In this document: one piece after another, positions 9,125 to 17,302 of the stretch
Layout of the letters: every line of letters starts with the position of its first letter
Numbering within the stretch: position 1 is the first letter of the stretch
NCBI RefSeq assembly: GCF_003932755.1
Contig: NZ_CP024202.1
Span: forward strand, 1,116,001 to 1,180,000
Reading direction: 5' to 3'
DNA from: Methylomicrobium sp. wino1
GTDB taxonomy: Bacteria; Pseudomonadota; Gammaproteobacteria; Methylococcales; Methylomonadaceae
Length of the DNA: 64,000 bases
Notes under the pieces: model-generated
What the model was told of the DNA's origin: nothing
Seen by the model: only the letters and a program-made list of their open reading frames with translations
Database searches by the model: none
Translations under genes and position numbers: made by a program

Positions 9125-9317
9125 CCTAAAAAGAGCAGTTGAAAGCTTCAAACTACCGTTCGCCCTGAGCCCCTTCGGCTGCGCTCAGGAGGGCCCTGTC
9201 GAAGGGTGAACGGTAGTTTGAAGCTTCACCAATCCGGTGTAAGTGTTGTAGACCCTTCATGCTTCGACTTGGCTCAGCACGAACGGTCTACAACACTTAT
9301 CAACTGCTCTTTTTAGG
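9125..9317. repeat. Three-stem nested inverted repeat element
   Basis: An 18-bp perfect closing stem (9125-9142 with 9300-9317) encloses two further perfect inverted repeats side by side: 19 bp (9143-9161 with 9208-9226) and 15 bp (9240-9254 with 9285-9299). The whole 193 bases could fold into a cruciform or three-way junction. Inner loops carry the CCCTGAGC/GCTCAG words common in REP-like sequences. No protein is encoded. Confidence 0.85.
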
Positions 9318-9382
9318 ATAAGCGATGGCATTGCCGGCCAGGCAATGCCGTTTAACCGAACGAACCGTAGGAGAACGGCGAT

Positions 9383-9917
9383 ATGAACAGACTGCCGGAA
9401 AGCGTCAACCAAAAATTCAATGAACTGTTCCCCGAAACCTTTTCGGCAAGTGCAGGGCGCAGCACCGAATCATGCCTTAACCGAATATCATTTGACTATT
9501 TTTTATGTCGAATTGACGCTGGACGGTTACCTGTTTTTGCGGCGCAAAGCCGACAGCGATGCTCGGCTGGTTTGGTTTTCGATTGCCGATGAGTTATTTT
9601 CGTTCGTGGTGGCATCCGTCGATTTGAATGGCGTTTCCAGCAAAATACCGGTCACGATCCGAAGACAATCGTTCGATACCGCGTTCGGTCATGTTGGCGA
9701 AAAATCCGAGGACTTCAAGATTTCTCTGGAATTGGCCCATAGATTGAAATCGCTCACTGAAAACCAATTCTCTGTCGACAATGACGTTGCAATAAAAACC
9801 GAGGACGCTTACAAAAAAGGTCTACACAAAGACCCGAGATTCCAAGCGCTAGGCTTGAGGAATTTGGTTCGCCGAGACGCGGGCATCGTGAAGTTTGCGG
9901 TGCGTTTTCTTTGTTGA
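9383..9917 (+). pseudogene. Frameshifted hypothetical gene
   Basis: A good ribosome binding site (AGGAG) precedes the ATG at 9383, and the frame reads MNRLPESVNQKFNELFPETF before becoming incoherent and stopping at about 9592. A frame shifted by one base continues from about 9470 to 9917 with ordinary protein-like composition (EYHLTIFYVELTLDGYLFLR and onward). The simplest reading is one gene of about 178 residues broken by a one-base indel between 9440 and 9475. No family is recognised. Two unrelated overlapping genes are less likely. Confidence 0.5.
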
Positions 9918-9951
9918 TCTCCACTCCGCAAACGCCACTTTAGGTTTCGTT

Positions 9952-10218
9952 TTATTCCCCCCGCATCAAATCCAGCAGCGCGTCGGCCGACATCTTGCCG
10001 CTGATGTCCGCACCTTCCAATAGACTATCGGCCAAATCGCGCTTGTGGCTGTGCAGCGCGACGATTTTTTCCTCGATCGTGTTCTGCGCGATCATTCGGT
10101 AAATCGTCACCGGCCGCTGTTGGCCCATGCGGTGCGCGCGGTCCGAGGCTTGATCCTCGACCGCAGGATTCCACCAGGGGTCCATGTGAATCACATAATC
10201 GACCACGCAAAGTCGCAA
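9952..10218 (-). pseudogene. C-terminal remnant of a SNF2/HepA-type helicase
   Basis: The 88-residue reading frame contains [27 protein letters not shown] and TIEEKIV. These are helicase motifs V-VI and the tail of SNF2-family ATPases, which normally exceed 900 residues. The sequence upstream of codon 6 no longer matches, so the ATPase lobe has been lost by deletion or rearrangement. It ends in the usual [12 protein letters not shown] C-terminus. It lies next to the frameshifted gene at 9383, which together suggests local decay. Confidence 0.8.
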
Positions 10219-10361
10219 ATAGCGAATTTGCCTATCGGTTAGCTGAAAAAATAAGATTTTCCCGTGTTCGAGTCGTCTAAAATTTTTTTTAAAGCTAACT
10301 CATTGAACTTAAAAAACTACCTCTCAATCGCTCCTTTTGGTCCGCAAAAAAACCGCGAAAA

Positions 10362-10409
10362 ACACAACATATTGATTTAAGATATAGCCATAAACACTAT
10401 ATGAGGGAT
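10362..10409. promoter_or_regulatory. Tandem NrdR-box-like sites before nrdJa
   Basis: The first site (10362-10377) reads ACACAACATATTGATT and agrees with the 16-bp NrdR consensus (acaCwAtATaTwGtgt) at 13 positions. The second (10394-10409) begins ACACTATAT and agrees at about 11. Their starts are 32 bp apart, close to three helical turns, the spacing known for paired NrdR boxes at ribonucleotide reductase genes. NrdR represses these genes when dATP/ATP is high. The assignment is by eye. Confidence 0.6.
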
Positions 10410-10517
10410 TCGCGTTGATTGCGGATTTTCTCGCTCAAACGCACGAAATATCAATGATCCGGGGCCTTTCTCGGATGCGATAAGCCAATACGTTCAACCA
10501 GACAAGGGAATCAAAGA

Positions 10518-12668
10518 ATGACCGCAAAACTCCAAGTCGTTACGCAACACGCGACCGAAATTCCGCTGCAAAGCGCATCGCTGGACATCTGGGACAGCAA
10601 ATACCGCTTGAAAACCAAAGACGGCAAAGCCGTCGACGGCACGATAGACGACACCTACAAACGCGTCGCGAAAGCCCTGGCCGAAGTCGAGACCGGAAAA
10701 TCCTTACAAGAACATTGGCACAAGGAATTCCTGTGGGCGTTGCGCAAGGGAGCGATTCCCGCGGGCCGCATCACGTCGAATGCCGGTGCGCTGGAACACA
10801 AACCGGCAACTTCGACGATCAACTGCACCGTCTCGGGCATCATCGAAGACTCGATGGACGACATTCTCGCGAAAGTCCATGAGGCGGGGCTTACACTCAA
10901 GTCGGGATGCGGCATCGGTTATGAATTTTCGACCCTGCGTCCGAAAAACGCCTATGTGTCCGGCGCCGGCGCCTATACGTCCGGGCCGCTGTCGTTCATG
11001 GATATCTACGACAAGATGTGTTTTACGGTGTCTTCTGCCGGCGGCCGCCGCGGCGCGCAAATGGCGACCTTCGATGTCGCGCACCCCGATGTCGTCGATT
11101 TCATCCGGGCCAAACGAGAAGATGGACGTCTGCGTCAGTTCAACCTATCATTACTGATCACCCGCGAGTTCGTCGAAGCGGTCAAAAACGATGCGCAATG
11201 GCCGTTGTCGTTTCCTGTCACCGAGCGCGAAGTCAAATCCGATGCTATCGATTTGGCCGATTCCGACAAAATCGTCTGGCGCGATCTGCCGAACAAGAAA
11301 GGCTATGTTGTCAACGAAGCCGGCCTGGTAGCCTGCCGCATCACCAAAAGCATGCCGGCTCGCCGCCTGTGGGACATCATCATGTCGTCGACCTACGACT
11401 ACGCCGAGCCGGGTTTCATTTTGATCGACAAGGTCAACGAAATGAACAATAACTGGTTCTGCGAGAACATTCGGGCGACTAACCCCTGCGGCGAACAACC
11501 ATTGCCGCCCTACGGCAGCTGCCTACTCGGCTCGATTAACCTAACCCGTTTCGTCGAAAAACCGTTCAGCAAAGAAGCCGGATTCGATTGGGAAGGTTTC
11601 CGCAAGACCGTGCGTATTTTTACCCGCATGCTCGACAACGTCGTCGAAATCAACGGCTTGCCGCTCCAAAAACAACGCGACGAAATCTTCGGCAAACGCC
11701 GCCACGGCATGGGTTATCTGGGATTAGGCTCGACACTGACGATGCTAGGCCTGAAATACGGCGAGGAAGAGTCCTTAGCCTTTACCGAAGAAGTCACCAA
11801 AGCGCTGGCTATTGAAGGCTGGAAGGTCGGACTGGAACTCGCGAAAGAAAAAGGTCCGGCACCGATAATGGAGCAAATGTTCACGGTCACCGGCGAAATG
11901 CTGTACAAACGCCCGGAAATGCAGCAAGACGGCTACAAGGTTGGCGACAAAGTACCGGGCAAAGTGCTGCACGCAAAATACAGCCGCTACATGCAGCAAC
12001 TGGCGCAAGAAGAGCCCAAACTGGTCGAAGAACTGGCCAAGACCGGTTGCCGCTTCACGCATCATAGCTCGATCGCGCCAACCGGCACGATCTCGCTGTC
12101 GCTCGCGAACAACGCCAGCAACGGCATCGAACCGAGCTTCGCGCACCATTATTCGCGTAACGTCATCCGCGAAGGCAAAAAGTCCAAGGAAAAGGTCGAC
12201 GTGTTCTCGTTCGAACTCTTGGCTTATCGCCACCTGGTCAATCCCGACGCGATGCCGTACAGCGACGACCCGAACGCGCAATTGCCGGATTATTTCATCG
12301 CCGCCGACGATGTCACGCCGATACAACATGTCGATATCCAGGCCGCCGCGCAAAAATGGATCGATTCGTCGATCTCGAAAACCGCCAACGTTCCGACCGA
12401 CTATCCGTATGAAGACTTCAAGTCGATCTACGAATACGCCTACGACCAAGGTTTAAAAGGCTGCACGACATTCCGCTTCAACCCGGAAGTGTTCCAGGGC
12501 GTGCTGGTCAAGGAAAAGGATTTGGAAAACACCACCTACCAATTCACGCTCGAAGACGGTCATGTAGTCGAACTGAAAGGCAACGAAGAAGTCGAGTACG
12601 ACGGCGAAATCCATTCCGCCGCGAATTTGTTCGATGCGCTGAAGGAAGGGTATTACGGGAAGTTTTAG
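10518..12668 (+). CDS. nrdJ: Adenosylcobalamin-dependent (class II) ribonucleotide reductase, large fragment NrdJa
   Basis: This 716-residue protein reduces ribonucleotides to deoxyribonucleotides using an adenosylcobalamin-generated thiyl radical, so it works with or without oxygen. Visible signatures are STINCTVSG (redox Cys103), the nucleotide-site region GCGIGYEFSTLRP, and NPCGEQPLPPYGSCLLGS with catalytic Asn322, Cys324 and Glu326. The protein lacks the C-terminal cysteine-rich domain of full-length NrdJ. That part is encoded separately downstream, as in Pseudomonas, where the enzyme is split into NrdJa and NrdJb. No ATP-cone is obvious. Two NrdR-like boxes lie about 110-155 bases upstream, and no cobalamin riboswitch was seen. 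Confidence 0.93.
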   Translation: MTAKLQVVTQHATEIPLQSASLDIWDSKYRLKTKDGKAVDGTIDDTYKRVAKALAEVETGKSLQEHWHKEFLWALRKGAIPAGRITSNAGALEHKPATSTINCTVSGIIEDSMDDILAKVHEAGLTLKSGCGIGYEFSTLRPKNAYVSGAGAYTSGPLSFMDIYDKMCFTVSSAGGRRGAQMATFDVAHPDVVDFIRAKREDGRLRQFNLSLLITREFVEAVKNDAQWPLSFPVTEREVKSDAIDLADSDKIVWRDLPNKKGYVVNEAGLVACRITKSMPARRLWDIIMSSTYDYAEPGFILIDKVNEMNNNWFCENIRATNPCGEQPLPPYGSCLLGSINLTRFVEKPFSKEAGFDWEGFRKTVRIFTRMLDNVVEINGLPLQKQRDEIFGKRRHGMGYLGLGSTLTMLGLKYGEEESLAFTEEVTKALAIEGWKVGLELAKEKGPAPIMEQMFTVTGEMLYKRPEMQQDGYKVGDKVPGKVLHAKYSRYMQQLAQEEPKLVEELAKTGCRFTHHSSIAPTGTISLSLANNASNGIEPSFAHHYSRNVIREGKKSKEKVDVFSFELLAYRHLVNPDAMPYSDDPNAQLPDYFIAADDVTPIQHVDIQAAAQKWIDSSISKTANVPTDYPYEDFKSIYEYAYDQGLKGCTTFRFNPEVFQGVLVKEKDLENTTYQFTLEDGHVVELKGNEEVEYDGEIHSAANLFDALKEGYYGKF

Positions 12669-12673
12669 CTGTT

Positions 12674-13423
12674 GTGCATACTGAACAGATGAGCGAATCT
12701 TTCTCCGACTATATCGTCTATGTCGATGAAAGCGGCGATCACGGTTTAAATAGTATTGATCCCAGTTATCCGATATTTGTCTTGGTGTTTTGTATCTTTC
12801 ATAAACGGGACTATGTGCAAACCGTAGTCCCTTTAATACAAGAATTTAAACTCAAACATTTCGGACACGATCAAGTTATTTTGCATGAAACCGATATCCG
12901 CCGCGACCGCGGTAGTTTTGCTTTTTTGAAAAGTAAACAGCATAAATCCGATTTTCTCAACGAACTAACGGACTTAGTCCAAAAAGCGCCGTTTACACTG
13001 ATTAGCTCCGTAATCGATAAACAAGCCTATCGGCAACGGCATCTAACGGTGGAAAATCCTTATCACATTGGACTACGGTTTGGTTTGGAAAGGATTTTTT
13101 ATCACCTGCGGCAACAACCGGCACTCACTCACATTGTGGTCGAGCAACGAGGTAAGGTTGAAGACAATGAACTGGAATTGGAATTTCGCAGAATATGTGC
13201 GGGAGAGAATTATTTACATCGCCCATTACCGTTCGAATTGGTATTTGCCGATAAAAAAAGCAATTCGGCCGGCTTACAATTGGCCGATTTGATCGCTCGA
13301 CCGATTGGATTGCATATCCTAAATCCCGAGCAAAGCAATAGAGCGTTCGACATTATCGAAAACAAATTTTACAGAAATAGCCGGGGTAACAAACATGGCT
13401 TTGGACTGAAGCGTTACCCTTAA
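12674..13423 (+). CDS. DUF3800 family protein inserted between nrdJa and nrdJb
   Basis: The protein of up to 249 residues begins with the DUF3800 hallmark YVDESGDHG (residues 16-24), has a conserved middle HETDIR and SNSAGLQLADLIA near the C-terminus. DUF3800 is thought to have an RNase H-like fold with acidic residues, and members are frequent in accessory regions. Its role is not established. The start could be GTG 12674 or ATG 12689. It begins five bases after the nrdJa stop and is followed by a terminator, so it is probably co-transcribed with nrdJa while cutting nrdJb off from it. This looks like an acquired gene. Confidence 0.85.
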   Translation: MHTEQMSESFSDYIVYVDESGDHGLNSIDPSYPIFVLVFCIFHKRDYVQTVVPLIQEFKLKHFGHDQVILHETDIRRDRGSFAFLKSKQHKSDFLNELTDLVQKAPFTLISSVIDKQAYRQRHLTVENPYHIGLRFGLERIFYHLRQQPALTHIVVEQRGKVEDNELELEFRRICAGENYLHRPLPFELVFADKKSNSAGLQLADLIARPIGLHILNPEQSNRAFDIIENKFYRNSRGNKHGFGLKRYP

Positions 13424-13426
13424 AAA

Positions 13427-13460
13427 CAAAAAGCCCCGATGCTACCACCGAGGCTTTTTG
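13427..13460. terminator. Bidirectional intrinsic terminator after the DUF3800 gene
   Basis: CAAAAAGCC (13427-13435) pairs with GGCTTTTTG (13452-13460), extended by CCG/CGA. Runs of A and T on both sides make it functional in either direction. It separates nrdJb from the upstream genes. Confidence 0.85.
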
Positions 13461-13591
13461 TCGACCGAGTATCCTCAATCCTTGTCGCCATTATCCTACC
13501 GGCAAGGTTGGAGAGTCAAATTCGATATTTGGCATGGACAACAGATAAATTTAACCGGGCTCGCGAGTCCCGAGAATTCTAGGCAAAAAAC

Positions 13592-14275
13592 ATGACACTA
13601 CACAAAATCAACAAAAAAATCGTCAGCTACAAAGTACTGACCAAAGACAGCGCCGAAACGGCACAACCGGAAGCGGAAAAACCGTCCCCGGAATCGATGC
13701 ACGAAAACATCGAACGGCCCGAAGTTCTGGTCGGCTCGACCTACAAGATCAAAACACCGCAATCCGAACATGCGCTGTACATCACGGTCAACGACATCAT
13801 CCTAAACCAAGGCTCCGAGCACGAAGAACGCCGACCTTACGAAGTCTTCATCAACTCGAAAAACATGGAGCATTTCCAATGGGTGTTGGCGCTGACGCGC
13901 GTCATCTCGGCGGTATTCCGTAAAGGCGGCGACGCGTGCTTCCTGGTCGAAGAGCTGAAAGCGGTATTCGACCCGCGCGGCGGCTACTTCAAAAAAGGCG
14001 GCGTGTTCATGCCGTCGCTGGTCGCCGAAATCGGCCACGCGATCGAATCGCATCTGAAACACATCGGCATGATCCAGCCCGAAGAAATGAGCGATCACCA
14101 AAAACAATTTCTCGCCGAAAAACGCCGCGAATTCGAAGCCCACCACGGCGCGGCCAACAACGGCGACGCCTTCCCGGAACAAGCCGTACTCTGCACCAAA
14201 TGCAGCACCAAGGCGATGGTGCTGATGGACGGGTGTATGACTTGTTTGAATTGTGGGGAGTCGAAGTGTGGTTAA
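13592..14275 (+). CDS. nrdJb: Class II ribonucleotide reductase C-terminal fragment NrdJb
   Basis: The 227-residue protein opens with KINKKIVSYKV and ends with the cysteine cluster CxxC...CMTCLNCGESKCG (Cys201, 204, 215, 218, 221, 226), the redox-relay and probable zinc region found at the C-terminus of long class II reductases. In Pseudomonas this part is a separate polypeptide that assembles with NrdJa and carries electrons from thioredoxin to the active site. Here it lies about 920 bases from nrdJa, behind a DUF3800 gene and a strong terminator, so it should need its own promoter. An imperfect 17-base palindrome at 13556-13572 lies just upstream of its start. Confidence 0.88.
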   Translation: MTLHKINKKIVSYKVLTKDSAETAQPEAEKPSPESMHENIERPEVLVGSTYKIKTPQSEHALYITVNDIILNQGSEHEERRPYEVFINSKNMEHFQWVLALTRVISAVFRKGGDACFLVEELKAVFDPRGGYFKKGGVFMPSLVAEIGHAIESHLKHIGMIQPEEMSDHQKQFLAEKRREFEAHHGAANNGDAFPEQAVLCTKCSTKAMVLMDGCMTCLNCGESKCG

Positions 14276-14360
14276 GAAGGGCGGATGCCGATTGGCGATC
14301 CGTCTTACTGACTTATGAGTTCCGTCTTATGTGTATGTTTGTCACCTAAAAGTGAGCCTA

Positions 14361-14777
14361 ATGGATAAATTACCAAAACTGCAAATGCTTTACGTTAATC
14401 TGTCTAATAGGAAATACAAATATGTTTTTCTTAGACAGGAATCAGTTTTATCACCGTATAAAAGTTACGAAGTATATAGAACATCTAAAAGAATTGACCT
14501 AGTTATAAATATATTAAGACAATTCTCTAAAGAACAGGTTGACTTTTATAATGAATTAGACAGGATTGATGAAGAGGAGTATTCAAAAAACTCCAGACGA
14601 ATAAATAGATACTTTTCAAAAAGCCAAGAAAAAATTGGTCGAAAGAGTCTTAATATTGATGGATATTGGTTAATTGAAAACCCAGGAGGCGTTAATGATG
14701 GAACCAAAGATCTTCTTAAAGAAGCATGTAAAGCAGTAGGCATAAAATTTGGAAATATTAGCGAAATACGTATTTAA
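14361..14777 (+). CDS. AT-rich hypothetical protein
   Basis: The protein of about 138 residues begins MDKLPKLQMLYVNLSNRKYK and is rich in Lys, Asn, Ile and Tyr, with visibly lower GC than the flanking housekeeping genes. The ATG at 14361 is preferred over one ten codons upstream because a GTGAG-like site precedes it. No domain is recognised. It is the first gene of the accessory stretch up to about 19.2 kb and was probably acquired by transfer. Confidence 0.55.
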   Translation: MDKLPKLQMLYVNLSNRKYKYVFLRQESVLSPYKSYEVYRTSKRIDLVINILRQFSKEQVDFYNELDRIDEEEYSKNSRRINRYFSKSQEKIGRKSLNIDGYWLIENPGGVNDGTKDLLKEACKAVGIKFGNISEIRI

Positions 14778-14815
14778 AAATTCCTGGCAAGATTATATTA
14801 ATAAATAGGGTCTTG

Positions 14816-14890
14816 AATCATAGCTGTTTTTGGAAATGAGGAATGAAAGGGCCGTGTTTATTATATAATTCAACCTGTCCTTTTTTTCAG
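14816..14890. repeat. 75-bp direct repeat, copy 1
   Basis: This sequence, running from ATCATAGCTGTTTTTGG to the T-run before CAG, is similar base for base to 19228-19303 in the same orientation. Shared words include ATAGC, TGTTTATT/GGTTTATT, TAATTCAA and a terminal T-run. The two copies bracket most of the accessory segment. By eye, identity is about 70 to 75 percent. Confidence 0.55.
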
Positions 14891-15015
14891 ACCATTTTTG
14901 TTTTTTCGTTCTTCAAGCGCCTGTGTAACTCACATGGGCCGAGGTGCTGGCTGGAGGATTATTAGATCTTGCAATCAAACCTCCCAATCGTCTTTATATT
15001 TTAATAACTTAAAAA

Positions 15016-15399
15016 ATGAAATTAATAATATTAGCATTTTTAATTATAGTATTTGTGAATGCATCTGGGTGTGTATATAAAACTCAGGATATTAGCCCAG
15101 TTCAAATTTTTAGGTTACGTGGTTCTGAAGAAATTTGGCACATATCCGGCAACCTAGATTCTAGGTTTAAGGAAGGGTTGATACAAAATAGCACAAGTAG
15201 AACTTTAAATATTTTTATTAACGGACAATTAGTTATAAAGGGATCATTGACTTCGGACGGTAATGGAGAGTTGATTGGGAAATATCGTGACCACAATATT
15301 ATTTCTTATTGCTCTAGTGAAGTTAAAACAGCTACATGGCTAGATATCCGCTGTATGATATTGGTTGATAATGAAAGAGCGGCTACACTTACATTTTAG
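15016..15399 (+). CDS. Small hypothetical lipoprotein
   Basis: This AT-rich gene encodes 127 residues with a hydrophobic N-terminus (MKLIILAFLIIVFVNASGC) ending in a lipobox-like ASGC (Cys19). The mature part has a short IFINGQLVIKGSLTSDGNG stretch that looks like beta strands, and a CSSEV...DIRC pair of cysteines. No family is recognised. Base composition matches the neighbouring accessory genes rather than the chromosome core. Confidence 0.6.
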   Translation: MKLIILAFLIIVFVNASGCVYKTQDISPVQIFRLRGSEEIWHISGNLDSRFKEGLIQNSTSRTLNIFINGQLVIKGSLTSDGNGELIGKYRDHNIISYCSSEVKTATWLDIRCMILVDNERAATLTF

Positions 15400-15547
15400 A
15401 TAAGAAGGCACAACAAGCCCATCGGCCGCGATTGATGCGCGGTTCGTGCCTCACAACATCCTACGAGCTGAATAACTTCTTTTAGGGCGTCATACTGGAA
15501 GACGGTAAAACAGTCCATAAAGCTTTTCCTGATCGCAGATTTAAACC

Positions 15548-15765
15548 ATGAAACTGAGTTACGACCAAAATACGGACTCTCTTTACATTCATTTAGCCGA
15601 CCGGCCATCGGTCGATTCAGACAAAGTGGCCGACGGCGTTGTTTTGGACTTTGACGAGAAAACGGCGCTTTAGTAGGTATCGACGTCCAGCACGCCAGTA
15701 AAAAGGCGGATATTCAGAATCTGTCATTGCTGCATTTGCCGTTGAGGGAATTGGATGCCGCTTGA
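15548..15765 (+). pseudogene. DUF2283 family gene broken by a single-base loss in an A-run
   Basis: The frame starts MKLSYDQNTDSLYIHLADRP, the DUF2283 signature. After VVLDFDE it meets a run of four As and then a premature TAG. Restoring one A gives DEKNGALVGIDVQHASKKAD and on through LPLRELDAA to a TGA at 15763. DUF2283 proteins are about 70 residues and often pair with a DUF4258 partner. Just upstream, frame remnants reading VILEDGKTVHKAF may be the tail of such a partner, but this is too short to claim. Confidence 0.75.
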
Positions 15766-15875
15766 TACTATCGGTTTTTGATCCGTTCGACGCTTATTTT
15801 ATTAGTTTCTATTAACCATAACAGGTAACCTTACCCCTTTCGCCTTTTATTGTTAATCATCATCCCGAGGTAATT

Positions 15876-16304
15876 ATGGAGTATATTATTTTGATTGTCG
15901 TTCTTATAGGTATAGCTATTTTTATAAATCGTAGTAGGGATTTCGATGACCCGAAATCTATGTCTATTCAACATTTGTTAGCTGCAATCGCGGGGCAAGC
16001 AGACAGTTTGGAAAAAATAACTCTGGCGCCTATCGAGACTCAAGGCATGCCTTCTATCATTGAGATTGCTAAGAAAAGAAGAGGCTATATCGCACGGCTC
16101 TGTATGGAACTGTTGTCAAGAGAATCTGCAGAAAATGAGTTATATTTTGGAGAAAACAAAGGGCCGAAGTTTCCTGAAGCCACTGAGTATGCAAAAGAGC
16201 TTGAGGCTGCTGGTGTTAGTAAAGAAAACGCAGCAGTAAGGGCAGTTAAAGAGAAGCTCTTTGCGCCAAGCGGAGCTATATACCCGACTCGATGGGAAAT
16301 CTAG
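15876..16304 (+). CDS. Hypothetical protein with N-terminal membrane anchor
   Basis: The 142-residue protein begins with a single hydrophobic helix (MEYIILIVVLIGIAIFI) followed by a positive residue and a soluble helical domain. The domain contains RRGYIARLCMELLSRESAEN and a final APSGAIYPTRWEI. No family is recognised. A GAGG ribosome binding site lies upstream. Topology suggests a membrane-tethered cytoplasmic domain. Confidence 0.65.
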   Translation: MEYIILIVVLIGIAIFINRSRDFDDPKSMSIQHLLAAIAGQADSLEKITLAPIETQGMPSIIEIAKKRRGYIARLCMELLSRESAENELYFGENKGPKFPEATEYAKELEAAGVSKENAAVRAVKEKLFAPSGAIYPTRWEI

Positions 16305-16333
16305 TCATTAGAGATGGGGATTAAGGCCGTAGA

Positions 16334-16357
16334 TGCGATTAGCATAGCGTAATCGCA
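16334..16357. repeat. Short REP-like hairpin TGCGATTA...TAATCGCA
   Basis: TGCGATTA (16334-16341) pairs perfectly with TAATCGCA (16350-16357). The surrounding GTAGATGCGATTAGCATAGC context is typical of dispersed gammaproteobacterial repeats. It lies between two accessory genes. Confidence 0.5.
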
Positions 16358-16424
16358 CTAATGGAGCCTTTTATATAATCCGCCGCTTACTTTCAATCTA
16401 GGGCCGCTAAGGCTGTGAGACTGT

Positions 16425-17099
16425 ATGTATCTGAAAACAGAATTAGATCGGCCTATCCTCTTCCGAACGGTAGAAAAAGAGATATACCGCAAGAGTGTTG
16501 ATGAAGGGTCAATTTGGTTAAGGTCGAGTCACTATTATCGGAGCATCGAAGAACAGGCTCGTTGTGATCAAAATGAAGGAGCCAATGGTACGAAAACACT
16601 TATGCCCCTTCGCTTTCAGGTTGAGAATGCCCCTCCATTGACTATCCAGGGTACTGGTAGCGTAGGCTGCGAGATTATTCCACACTATATATTGTCCATG
16701 CACGGGGCGGCCATCTCTGAAAAATGCAGAGGGGAGTTCGGTGGTCACACGTTCGGTATTAGATGTATTGCGAGGTTGGCAGCAGAGATCCTGTACCAAG
16801 CATCTAGACAACTGGATGTATTCGAGTATCGATTCGGGCAGGTTTCATACCTGTATACGGCGCTCTCAATTTCAAACAATGGTCATGGTGCGGCAATCAG
16901 TCTAGGTGGCAGACCGATGTTGTCGGTTAGGTCAATCGATACAGACGTTCTGCGCAAGGATCCTGTCGCGCCATTTATTTATCAAGACGAATGGCGAATT
17001 GCAATCTTTCCTACCAAGTATCTGAATGACGACGCCAGTAAACCTTTAGAGTTGAATGTAAGCCCAGAACATTTTTTTGAGTATATTTGCCCTGAATGA
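16425..17099 (+). CDS. Hypothetical protein of accessory region
   Basis: This 224-residue protein has an N-terminal pattern of a strand-turn motif followed by GSIWLRSSHYYRSIEEQARCDQ and EGANG. I have seen similar RxxxYRxxEDxxRxDxxEG motifs in uncharacterised proteins from defence-rich or mobile regions, but I cannot name a family. There is no signal peptide or membrane helix, so it is cytoplasmic. The ATG at 16425 follows the spacer after the membrane-anchored protein by about 120 bases. A defence or toxin role would be a guess. Confidence 0.6.
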   Translation: MYLKTELDRPILFRTVEKEIYRKSVDEGSIWLRSSHYYRSIEEQARCDQNEGANGTKTLMPLRFQVENAPPLTIQGTGSVGCEIIPHYILSMHGAAISEKCRGEFGGHTFGIRCIARLAAEILYQASRQLDVFEYRFGQVSYLYTALSISNNGHGAAISLGGRPMLSVRSIDTDVLRKDPVAPFIYQDEWRIAIFPTKYLNDDASKPLELNVSPEHFFEYICPE

Positions 17100-17227
17100 T
17101 GGCGGTAGAATAAACAGGTTCAAATCCATATTAGGTCAAGGCATTTAACTTTATGCTATTATCTGAGCCCTTTTACTCTATATTTCTAACCCCTATGTAT
17201 AGAAATCTTAGAACTTATTCTGCATTA

Positions 17228-17268
17228 TCTGGCACCGAGTTGAGCTTGAGTTTTCTGGCGCCGAGTTG
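17228..17268. repeat. Two 15-bp direct repeats, period 26
   Basis: TCTGGCACCGAGTTG (17228-17242) recurs with one change at 17254-17268. It lies in the leader region of the TPR gene and may be a remnant or a binding site. Confidence 0.5.
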
Positions 17269-17302
17269 TACAGTCTCCCTAAATTCATTTAATTTTTAGA
17301 AC

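Noticed and set aside
10219..10517. Cobalamin riboswitch before nrdJ
   Set aside because: The B12-box core words (such as GCCACTG) are absent in this spacer.
11775..12449. Minus-strand frame of 224 codons inside nrdJa
   Set aside because: It is a shadow of a GC-rich gene whose plus-strand product is unmistakable.
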